DNA from: Monodelphis domestica
Taxonomy: Eukaryota > Chordata > Mammalia > Didelphimorphia > Didelphidae
Assembly: GCF_027887165.1 (NCBI RefSeq)
Contig: NC_077235.1
Span: 54,006,882-54,070,881 of the forward strand
DNA length: 64,000 nucleotides
Direction: 5' to 3'
Positions 10,690-21,950 of this stretch are shown piece after piece. A model generated the notes under the pieces. It saw nothing but the letters and a program-made list of their open reading frames with translations. It was not told where the DNA came from and did no database searches. The translations under genes and the position numbers were made by a program. The stretch's first letter is position 1. Each line of letters starts with the position of its first letter.

Positions 10690-11340
10690 AATTGAGGGAA
10701 CCCAGTTCAGAAGCAGGGTTTGGAGGAGAGAAGGAAAAATATCTAGGAGGCTTCAGGTGATTCTCCAGTTCTGCCTGGGTAACCGGGAGCAAACATGTTT
10801 CCCCTTTGGATCTCATTTCTTCCTCCTTCAAATGAGATCCCTGGATGAAGAGAATACATTGGGTTGTGGACAGACAGCTAGACTTTAAACCATTCAGGCT
10901 TGGGTTAAAATTCTGCTACTAGGATCTGCATGACCCTAGACAAGTGTTTTGTTCTCATTGGATCCCTCTTTTCCTATTTGTGAACGGGAAGGCCCACATA
11001 ATGAGTGGGCAGATGTGAGCCAGACTTCCTGCCTATAGAATGCTCTCAAAATGTGCCCGGTTATTTTGATTAGATTACTAGAAGAATCTTTTGATTCCAA
11101 AAGGTAGCATACAAGATACTAGTATTTGTAAGCACAGCTACTGCTCTGACAGTCCCTCCCAGACAAAAGGGCCCACTGGGAGGAGGAGGCGGCCCCCAAA
11201 AGATCCACCCATGAGGTATTTGCTTGGCCAACCCCGGGGAAGAGGACTTGCTGCAATTTTCCCAATCTTTTGGGTTTCGACTTCATATCCAACACTCCCC
11301 AGCATCAAGTGAGAAGACTCTATTTACATAACAGAAACTC
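10690..11340. other. Gene-free stretch with a MIR relic
   Basis: About 10850-10990 is a degraded MIR ('cagacagctagactttaaac', 'tgcatgaccctagacaagtg'). I recognise nothing in 11000-11340. Confidence 0.4.
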
Positions 11341-11344
11341 AGCA

Positions 11345-11600
11345 AATTGGCTTTCTTGTTGTTCATTCTTTCTGTCTTGTCCAACTCTTTGTGACCCCTT
11401 GAGCCATAGCTCTCCACGGTGATTTCTTGGCAAGGATACTGGAGTGGTTTGCCATTGCCTTCTCCAGTAGATCCTATGGACACTTTTGTTAGGCAGCGGT
11501 TAAGTGACTTGCCCAGGGTCACACTGCTAGGAAGTGTCTTAGGCTGGATCTGAATTCAGGTCTTCCTGACTTCTCAGCCACTTAGCTGCCTCTGCTTATT
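11345..11600 (-). repeat. CORE-SINE with BovB/RTE-type tail, minus strand
   Basis: The part at 11360-11470 ('tgtccaactctttgtgaccc', 'tactggagtggtttgccatt') is the BovB/RTE 3' tail. The part at 11500-11600 ('agtgacttgcccagggtcac', 'ctgaattcaggtcttcctga') is a CORE-SINE. Such a hybrid would be mobilised by an RTE LINE, and RTE fragments are present in this window. Confidence 0.75.
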
Positions 11601-11744
11601 TAGGCTTAATTTCTTTTAGGGTTCTGGTTCTCTATATCTTATCAAAAGCTTCTCTCCCCCAAATCATGTGATATTATATTATCTTTTCCATTTTACACAT
11701 AGATAAGCTGAGGTACACCATATAATACAGGAGAGTAAAAAAAA

Positions 11745-11890
11745 TGCTTGTTGAGATCCCAGCTTGGCCACTTGCTTGCTATGTGACCTTGTACAAGTCC
11801 TTTCCTGTCCCTGGATCTCATCTTGCTCATCTGTGAAAGGGCTCAACTAGATGCTCTCAGAGGTTCCTTCTAGCCCTAAATCCTGAGAGT
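11745..11890 (+). repeat. MIR SINE, plus strand
   Basis: 'ttgctatgtgaccttgtaca', 'gctcatctgtgaaagggctc' and 'gaggttccttctagccctaa'. Lacks a clear head. Confidence 0.65.
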
Positions 11891-12065
11891 TTCCTGATGT
11901 TGGACAGATAATATTTTATTAGTGTTTTAATAGTTCAAATTTCCAAATATTTTTAAGACTTCCATTGTTTTCTTCATAGCTTTATGGGGTACCTAGTAAG
12001 CCATTTGCACATGACTTTCAAACATCCAGTACCTAAAGAAAGGAAAAATGGCAATGAAAGACCTT

Positions 12066-12320
12066 TAGGGAGGCAGCTAGGTGGTACAGTAGACAGTAAT
12101 GACACAGAGGTAGGAAAACCTGCTTTCAGAGGGTACCACAATCACTTACTAGCAGTATGATCCTGGACAAGTCACTTAAGCTTTAGAATCCTCAGATTTC
12201 TCTACTGCAAAACAAAAATAATAATAGCATCTAACAACCAGGGTTGCTATGAGAATGAAATAAAATCCGTTATGGACTTAGCACAATACTTTGCACATAT
12301 GGGTACCAAACAAAATATTT
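12066..12320 (+). repeat. Full-length MIR (THER1) at the left edge of the tandem array
   Basis: All MIR parts are in order: tRNA-like head ('ggcagctaggtggtacagta'), core ('tgatcctggacaagtcactt'), 'ctactgcaaaacaaaaataa', and the 3' end 'ttgctatgagaatgaaataa' with 'tagcacaatactttgcacat'. The tandem monomers begin immediately after it and repeat only its 3' segment, which makes it the likely seed of the array. Confidence 0.8.
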
Positions 12321-12945
12321 GTTCCCTTTCCCTCCCCATTCCCTTTTCTAAAAAAGTTCTGAGGTTAAAATAGGATAAAATTGATAAACTCTATGCCAAA
12401 CTGCCTGACATACAGTAGCTGCCTAATAAATGCTTGTTTCTTTTCCTGCCTTACTTTTTTCTCTTTGGTAGAGATGTACTGAGAATAAAAGGACAAAATA
12501 TGAGTAAAGAGGTTACTTTGGACCTTGGCATGTAGTAGGAGACCAATAAATGTTGTTCTCTTTATATCTTTCTCTTTTTGTAAAGATGCTTTGAAGATGA
12601 GATAAGTTAACACGTGTAAAGGATTTAGTACAGTCCCTAGCACACAGAGGCACATAATAAATGCTTGTTTTCTTCTCTCATTCTCTTTTCTCTTTCCTGG
12701 AAAGTGTTTGGAAAACAGTCTGAGACATAATAGGAGTCTAATTAATGCATATTTCCTATCTTTCCAATATCCTTCATCTTTACCAGAGATGTTGAATACA
12801 AAAAGATAAAATATGAGTAAATAACATTACACAGTGCATGGCACATAGCAGATGTCTAATAAATGGCTATTTCTTTAATCCCTCCTTTTCTTTGTATGAA
12901 TCATTTATGGATAAAGTGAAATAATATATGTAAAGTACTTAGCAG

Positions 12946-14945
12946 AGGCTGACCAGTACTTTGTCTATTTTATTTGTTTTTTCAAAGTACCAGCTTCTAG
13001 TCTTATTTATTAAATCAATAGTTCTTTGACATTCAATTTTATTAATTCCTCCTTTGATTTTTAGGATCTCTAATTTAGTCTTCATCTGAGGATTTTTAAT
13101 TTGTTCACTTTCTAGTTTTTTAATTTGCATGCCCAATTCATTGACCTCTTCCCTCTCCAATTTGTTAATATATGAACTCAAGGATATGAATTTCCCTCTG
13201 AATACTGTTTTGACTGCATCCCATATATTTTGAAAGGATCATTGTCATTTTCTTCAATGAAGTTATTGTTTCTATGATTTGTTCTTTAATCAATTTTGGA
13301 GAATCACATGTTTAATTTCCAATTAACTTTTGATTTGCCTCTCCATATACCCTTACTAATTATTGTTTTCACTGCATGTGATCTGAGAAGGTTGCATTTA
13401 TTATTTCCGCTCTTTTGTACTCGTTTGCAATGTTTTATGCCCTAATATATGGTCAGTTTTTGTGAATGTACCATATGCTGCTGAAAAGATGTATTCCTTT
13501 TTGTCCCTATTTATTTTTCTCCATATGTCTACTAACTCTAATTTTTCCAAGATTTCATTCGCTTCTCTCACCTCTTTCTTATTTATTTTTTAGTTTTATT
13601 TATCTAGTTCTGATAAAGGAAGGTTCAGGTCTCCCACTAGTATAGTTTTTCTATCTATTTCATCCTTGAGCTCCACTAGTTTCTCATTTAAAAATTTGGA
13701 TGCTATGCCATTTGGTGAATACATGTTGAGTACTGATATTTCCTCATTGTCTATCCTGCCTTTTATCAGGATGTAATTACCTTCCCTATCTCTTTTAACT
13801 AGATTTATTTTTATTTTGGCTTTGTCAGATAACATGATTGCGACTCTTGCCATCTTTTTATCAGTTGATACCCAATAGATTTGGCTTCATCCTCTTACTT
13901 TGACCCTATGCATATCTACTTTCCTCATGTGTGTTTCTTTTAGACAGTATATGGTAGGGTTTTGGATTCTAATCCACTCTGCTATTCACTTGCATTTTAT
14001 GGATGAGTTCATTACATTCACATTCAGAGTTATGATTACCAGCTGTGTATTTCCCAGCATTTTGATTTCTACTCCTAGTCCTGTCTTTTCTACTTTTACT
14101 ATTTCCTTCTACAACAATGTTTTGTTTTTAATCAGTCCCCCTAATTCAGACCTCTGAAAACCCTTACCAATTACAAACTAAATGCTCCTAGGGGATTGAA
14201 AATCAAACCTAACAACAAGATAGAGTCAAGGAACCCACCTGCTGGACTCAACATAAAATGTACACCCCCCAAAAGCCTGAATTGGAGAACACTCCAGTTT
14301 AAGAGGGAGGAAGAAGGAAGGTCCCAGGATCCCTCCCCCACCTAGAGTGCTAAGCCTCTAGCAGCAGCTGGAACATATGGGTGGGCAAAGGGAGGGAGTA
14401 CCTTGCAGGCAAAGCTGTGTAAGGCTCAGAGCATAGAACACAGGTGGTGGGGGAGCAGTAAGAGAAGGAGCACAGAGTAGGCAGCCTAGTTCCAGCAGCA
14501 GAGACCTTCCATATTGCTCCCCCCTTCAAGGAGGTTTTGGTCTCAGGGCACATCAAGCCCAAACTAGATGGACTTAATCCCATCAAAATCTTCAGAGGAC
14601 AGGGAAGCTCAAGCTCCAACACCCCTACCCCACGGACTGCACTGAGAGATTTGCTGACAAAGCTCCAAGAGGGAAGACTGACAGAAAAGCCCAAAACAAA
14701 AAAAATTGAGAGGAGCAAGAACACAGACAACTGCATATAGTAAAGAAGGGGTAAATATGTGCAAACAACAGAAGAAGAAAAAAGAAATTTCAATCATCAA
14801 CAGCTTCTATAGAGGTAATGAACAAAGAGCAAACAGAACAGAGAAGATGGGAACATCAAGCAATAAAACAGAAAACCCAGTGAATTGGATACAGGCTTTG
14901 GAAGAACAATGGTCTTTTGAGGTAGTCTATATTGGTGGGTGCTGA
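12946..14945. mobile_element. LINE-1 remnant in two opposed pieces inside the array
   Basis: 12946-14150 reads on the minus strand as L1 ORF2 from its endonuclease (KINLVKRDREGNYILIKGRI, ISVLNMYSPNGIASKFLNEK) into the next segment. About 14146-14945 reads on the plus strand as L1 5' UTR and the start of ORF1 (SSNKTENPVNWIQALEEQ). The pieces meet near 14150 at a short shared stretch ('ttcagacct'). Neither outer end has a poly(A) tail or the L1 3' UTR, and I find no target-site duplication. This is either an inverted, truncated insertion or a later rearrangement. Confidence 0.8.
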
Positions 14946-15289
14946 GGAGAGGAAAAGTCCTGCATCTAGACTGCTGCGATACTTACCCAGAAGTTGTGAG
15001 ATATAGGGGAAGATTGGATTTTATTGCTAAGCATATATGTGGTGCCTAATAAATGCTTCCTTCCTACTATTCCTTTCTCCTTTTAACTTTTAGGGAAAAA
15101 TTTGGATGTAAAATTATATAATATAACCATTGGTATATAGTTGGTGTCTAATAAATGCTTATCTCCTTCCTTTTCCTTTTGTGAGGAGATGGTTTGAGGA
15201 TATAATGTGTTAGTATCTATACAGATTTTTTCACTGTGCCTGGTACAATGTACATGACCAATAAATGCTTTTTTCATTCTTTTCCCTTT

Positions 15290-18200
15290 TGTTTGATAGA
15301 TATATTGTGAGGATCAAATGAGAAATTATGAGAAAAGGACCTAACATGGCCTTAGCCTAGATTAGGTGCCTAATAGGTGCTTTTTCACTTCTTATGTCTC
15401 CCTCATTGTAGAAATTTTATTTTAGGGAAAATAAGATAATATTTGTTAATGTTTTTCAGAGAAGCTGGTACATAAGAGGTGCCTCCTTAATGCTGCTTCA
15501 TCCTCTTTATACTTTATACTTTTCTGCTATCTAGAGATAAGGTAATAAAATGATCAAACATGTATAAGGTACTTTAACCTAGGTACTGGTATACAGTTGG
15601 AGTGTGATAAGTGCTTATACTCACCAATTTCTTGAATGTTCCTTTTTTGTAGACATTTTTAGAGGATAACATATTTTGATACAGATTTTAGTGGCCTGGT
15701 ATACAGCAGGAGCCTTATACATATTTGACCACTTCCCTTCTATGCTCTTTTATTGTTTGTGGAGATGAAAGAGAATTGCTTTGTGAGAAATAAGGGAATA
15801 TTGTATTTTATTGCCAGGCATATATGTGTTTCCTAATAAATGCTAGTTTCCTACTATTCCTTTCTCCTTTTAATTTTTAGGGAAATTTTTTTGAATGTAA
15901 TATTATATAATATAATCCCTGGCAAATAGTTGGTGTCTAATAAATGCAAATCTCCTTCCTTTTCCAATTGTGTGAAGACCGTTCGAGCATGTAATATGTT
16001 AGTATCTATACACATATTTTCACTGTGCCTGTTACAATGTACATGTCCAATAAAAGCTTGTTTCCTTCCTTTCCTTTAATTTGGTATAACAGTTGTGAGG
16101 ATCAAATGAGAAATTGTGAGAAAAGGACCTAACATGGCTTAAACTCATCTATTTCTTGAAGGTTTATCTGTCCTAGTAATTATTTTCAAAAATAAAATAT
16201 TTTGAAACAGTTTTGTAACTGTTCTGGTATGCAGTAGGTGCTTTACTAATATTTGACCCCTTCCCTTCTATGGACATTTATTGCTTGTGGATATGTGAGA
16301 GAATTTTTACTGTGAAATATCAGGGAAGATTGTATTTTATTGCTAGGCATACAGGTGGTGTCTTATTAATGCTTTCCCTACTATTGATTTCTCCTCTTAA
16401 TTTTATGGAAAAGTTATGGATATAAAATACTATATATTTTAGGCATATATGTGGTGCCTAATAAATGCATATCTTTCTCCTTTTTCTTTTGTCTGTAGAT
16501 GTAATATATTTCTTACCTATTTCCCTTTTGTCTCAATTTTCCAATGATAAAATATTTTCACAGTTTTTAGCTCTTGGCCTGGCATGCTGAAAGTGACTTT
16601 TACATATTGGAGTTCTTCCCCCTCTCTGTTCTTTTATTGTTCATTGAGATGTAAGAGAATAGTTTGGTTGACTATCAGTGGAGATTGTAGTATTGTGCTA
16701 GGTATAAGGTTGGTGTCTAATAAATGCTTGTTTCCTACTATTCCTTTCTCCTTTTGATTTTGATGGATAGGTTTTGCATGTAAAATTATATAATATAATT
16801 CCTGGCATATATTTGGTGTCTAATACATGCATATCTCCTTCCTTTATCTTTATCTGGAGAACTTTTGAGGAAATAATGTGTTAGTATCTATACACTTTTT
16901 TTCACTGTGCGAGGTACAATGTAGGTGACCAATAAATGCTTGTTTCCTTCCTTTCCCTTTTATTTGGTAGAACTGTTGTGAGGATCAAATGAGAAATTAT
17001 GAGAAAAGGGCCCAAGATGGCCTTAACATAGATAAGGTGCCTAATATGTGCTTTTTTCTCTTCTTATATCTCTGTCATTGTGAAGAAGTATTTTAGGGAA
17101 GATAAGATAATATTTGTTAATGTTTTGCAGAGAAGTTGCTACATAACAGGTGCCTCCTCAATTTTGTTTCCTCCTGTTTACTTTTCTGTTTTCTAGAGAT
17201 AGGATGATCCAGTGATCAAACGTGAAAAGTACTATAGCCTAGGTCCCGTCATACAGTTGGGGTGTTATAATTGCTTATACTCATCTATTTTTTGAATGTT
17301 TATCTTTTGTAGAAATTTTTTTTAAATAAAATGTTTTGAAACTGTTTTGTAACTATCCTTGTATGTAGCAGGTACTTTATAAATATTTGACCCCTTCCCT
17401 TCTATGGACATTTGTTGCTTGTGGATATGTGAGAGAATTTTTACTGTGAAATATCAGGGAAGATTGTATTTTATTACTAGGCATACAGGTGGTGTCTTAT
17501 TAATGCTTTTCCCTACTATTGATTTCTCCTCTTAATTTTTATGGCAAAGTTATGGATATAAAATTCTGTAATAGAATTCCTGGCATATATGTGGTGCCTA
17601 ATAAATGCATATCTTTCTCCTTTTTCTTTTGTCTGTAGATGTTTTGAGGATGTAATCTATTACTTGACTATTTCCCTTTTGTAGTAATTGTCGGGTGATA
17701 AAATAGTTTCACAATTTTTAGCTCCTAGTCTGGCATGTAGAAGTGACCTTTACATATTGGACCTCTTCCCCTTTTCTGTTCTTTTATTATTCATTAAGAT
17801 GTAAGAGAATATGTTGGTTAACTATCAGGGGAGATTTTTATATTGTGCTAGGTATAAGACTGGTGACTAATACATGATTTTTTTCCTGCTATTCCTTTGT
17901 CTTTTGATTTTGATGGAAAGGTTTTGGGTGTAAATTTATATTATGTAATGCCTGCCATATATTTGGTGCCTAATAAATGCATATCTTTCTCCTTTTTCTT
18001 TTGTCTGTAGATGTTTTGAAGATGTATGTACTATTATAATGTATTTACATGTAATATATTTCTTGCCTATTTCCCTTTTGTAGAAATTTTCCAATGATAA
18101 AATATTTTCACAGTTTTTAGCTCCTGGCCTGGCATGTAGTAATTGACTTTTACATATTGGCCCTCTTCCACCTCTCTGTTCTTTTATTGTTCATTAGATG

Positions 18201-21200
18201 TAAGAGAATAGTGTGGTTAACTATCAGTGGAGATTGTAGTATTGTGTTAGGTATAAGGCTGGTGTCTAATAAATGTTTCCTACTATTCCTTTCTCCTTTT
18301 GATTTTGATGGAAAGCTTTTGGGTGAAAATTTATATAATATAATTCATGGCATATAGTTGGTGTCTAATAAATGCATATCTCCTTCCTTTATCATTTGTC
18401 TGCAGACCCTTTGAGGATGTAATGAGATAGTATCTGTGTATGATTTTTCATGGTGCCTGGTATAATGTAGTTGCCCAATAAATGCTTGTTTCATTCCTTT
18501 CCCTTTTATTTGGTAGAACTGTTGTGAGGATCAAATGAGAAATTATAAGAAAAGGGCCCAAGATGGCCTTAACATAGATAAGGTGCCTAATATGTGCTTT
18601 TTCTCTTCTTATATCTCTCTCATTGTGAAGAAGTATTTTAGGGAAGATAAGATAATATTTGTTAATGTTTTGCAGAGAAGCTGCTACATAACAAGTGCCT
18701 CCTCAATTTTGTTTCGTCCTCTGTTTACTTTTCTGTTCTCTAAAGATAGAATGATGAAATGATGAAAAATGTGAAAGGTACTTTAGACTAGGTCCCGTCA
18801 TACAATTGGTGTGTTATAAGTGCTTATACTTATCTATTTCTTGAATGTTTATGTTTTTTAGAAATTTTTTGAAAAAAATATTTTGAACCTATTTTGTAAC
18901 TGACCTATTATGCTATAGGTTCTTTACCAATATTTGACCTCTTCCCTTCTTTGGACATTTACTGCTTATGGACATGTGAGAGAATATTTTCTGTGAAATA
19001 TCAGGGAAGATTGTATTTTATTGCTAGGTATACAGGTGGTGCCTAATTAATACTTTCCCCTAATACTCCTTTCTCCTTTTAATTTTTATGGAAAAGTTAT
19101 GGATGTAAAATTCTATAATGTAATTCCTGGCACATATGTGGTGTCTAATAAATGCATATCTTTCTCCTTTTTCATTTTTCTGTAGATGTTTTGAGGATGT
19201 AATATATTTCTTGACTGCTTCCCTTTTGTAGAAATTATCTGATGATAAAATATTTTCACAGTTTTTAGCTCCTGTCCTGGTATGTAGTAAGTGATTTTTA
19301 CATATTGGTCCTCTTCCCCCTCTCTATTTTTTAATTTTTCATTGAGATGTAAGAGAATAATTTGGTTAACTATCAGTGGAGATTGTAGTATTGTGTTAGG
19401 TATAAGGCTGGTGTCTAATAATTGCTTGTTTCCTACTATTCCTTTCTCCTTTTGATTTTGATGGAAAGGTTTTGGGTGTAAATTCATATAATTCCTGGCA
19501 CATAGGTGGTGTCTAATAAATGCATATCTCCTTCCTTTATCTTTTGTCTGGAGACCCTTTGAGGATGTAATGTGTTAGTAACTATACACATTTTTTCACT
19601 GTGCTAGGTACAATGTAAGTGCCCAATAAATGCTTGTTTCCTTCCTTTCCCTTTTATTTGGTAGAACTGTTGTGAGGATCAAATGAGAAATTATGTGAAA
19701 AGGGCCCAAGATGGCCTTAACATAGATAAGGTGCCTAATAAGTGCTTAAATGTGAAGAAATATTTTAGGGGAAAATAAAATAATATGTGTTAAGGTTTTG
19801 CAGAGAAGCTGTTATATAACGGGTGTCTCCTCATTTTTGTTTTCTCCTCTGTTTACTTATCTGTTCTCTAGAGATAGCATGATGAAATGATCAAACATGT
19901 GCAAGATACTTTAGCCTAGGTCTCATCATACAGTTGGTGTGTTATAAGTGCTTATACTCATCTATTTCTTGAATGTTTTTGTTTTGTAGATAATTTTTGA
20001 AAAAAATATTTTGAACCTATTTTGTAACTGACCTGTTATGCTATAGGTTCTTTACCAATATTTGACCCCTTCCCTTCCTTGGACATTTTTTTGCTTGTGG
20101 AGATGTGAGAGAATATTTTCTGTGAAACATCGGGGAAGATTGTACTTTATTGCTAAGCATCCAGGTGGTGCCTAATTAATGCTTTCCCCTAGTACTCCTT
20201 TCTCCTTTTAATTTTTAAGGAAAACTTATGGATGTAAAATTCTATAATATAATTCCTGCCATATATGTGGTGTCTAATAAATGCATATCTTTCTCCTTTT
20301 TTATTTATTTGTAGTTGTTTTGAGTATGCAATGTATTTCTTGACTTTTCCCTTTTGTAGAAATTTTCCATTGTTAAAATATTTTCATAGTTTTAAAGTTC
20401 CTGTCCTGGCATATATTAAGTGACTTTTACATATTGTACCTCTTCCCACTCTCTGTTCTTTTATCGTTCATTAAGATGAAAGACAATAGTTTGGTTAACT
20501 ATCAGTGGAGATTGTAGTATTGTGCTAGGTATAAAGCTGGTGTCTAATAAATGCTTGTTTCCTACTATTCCTGTCTTCTTTTGATTTTGATGGAAAGGAT
20601 TTGGGTATAAATTTAAATAATATAATTCCTGGTATATATTTGTTGTCTAATAAATGCATATCTGCTTCCTTTATCTTTTCTCTCGAGATCCTTTGAGCAT
20701 GTAATGAGATAGTATCTGTGTATGCTCTGTCACGGTGCCTGGTATAATGTAAGTGCCCAAGAAATGATGGTTTCCTTCCTTTCCCTTCTATTTGGTAGAA
20801 CTGTTGTGAATATCAAATGAGAAATTATGAGAAAAGGTCCTAAAATGGCCTTAACATAGATAAAGTCCTTAATAAGTGCTTTTTCTTTTTTTATGTCTCT
20901 TATTGTGAAGAAATATTTTAGGGAAAATAAGATAACATTTTTTATTGTTTTGCAGAGAAGCTGCTACATAACAAGTGCCTCCTCAATTTTGTTTTCTCCT
21001 CTATTTACTTTTCTGTTCTCTAAAGATAGGATGATGAAATGATGAATCATGTGAAAGGTACTTTAGCCTAGGTCCCGTCATACAGTTGGGGTGTTATAAG
21101 TGCTTTTACTCATCTATTTCTTGAATGTTTATCTTTTGTAGAAAATTTTTTTGAAAATAAAATATTTTGAAACTGTTTTCTAACTGTCCTGGTATGCAGT

Positions 21201-21950
21201 GGGTTCTTTACAAATATTTGACCCCTTCCCTTCTTTGGACATTTATTTCTTGTGGAGATGTGAGAGAATTTTTTCTGTGAAATATCAGGGAAGATTGTAT
21301 TTTATTGCTAGGCATACAGGTGGTGCCTAATTAATGCTTTTACCTACAATTCCTTTCTCCTTTTAATTTTTATGGAAAAGTTATGGTTGTAAAATTCTAT
21401 AATATAATTCCTGGCATATATGTAGTACCTAATAAACTCATATCTTTCTCCTTTTCTTTTGTCTATAGATTTTTTGAGGATGTAATATATATCTTGACTA
21501 TTTCCCTTTTGTCGCAATTTTCCAATGATAAAATATTTTCACAGTTTTTAGCTCCTTGCCTGGCATTTAGAAAGTGACTTTTACATATTGGAGTTCTTCC
21601 GCCTCTCTGTTTTTTAATTTTTCATTGAGATGTAAGAGAATAGTTTGGTTAACTATCAGTGGAGACTAGTATTGTGTTAGGTATAAGGCTGGTGTCTAAT
21701 AAATGTTTGTTTCCTACTATTCCTTTCTCATTTTTTATTTTGATGGAAAGGGTTTGGGTGTAAATTTATATAATTTAATTCCTGGCATATTTTTGGTGTC
21801 TATTAAATGCATGCCTCCTTTCTTTATCTTTTTTCTGGAGACCCTTTGAAGATGTAATGAGATAGTATCTATGTATACTTTTTCATGGTGCCTGGTATAA
21901 TGTAAGTGCCCAATAATTGCTGGTTTCCTTCCTTTCCCTTTTATTTGGTA
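15290..21950 (+). repeat. Higher-order repeat zone of the array (~1.14-kb unit)
   Basis: A marker monomer containing 'aaatgagaaattatg' (or a one-base variant) recurs at 15316, 16104, 16987, 18533, 19681 and 20815, always followed by the same ordered series of monomer types ('gcagagaagctgctacataa', 'tttagcctaggtcccgtcat', 'accccttcccttctatggac', 'ttggttaactatcagtggag'). Spacings of 1148 and 1134 bp define a unit of about 10-11 monomers. The spacing of 1546 contains an extra block of about 400 bp, while 788 and 883 are shortened units. Variant units continue to about 24.5 kb. Confidence 0.8.
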
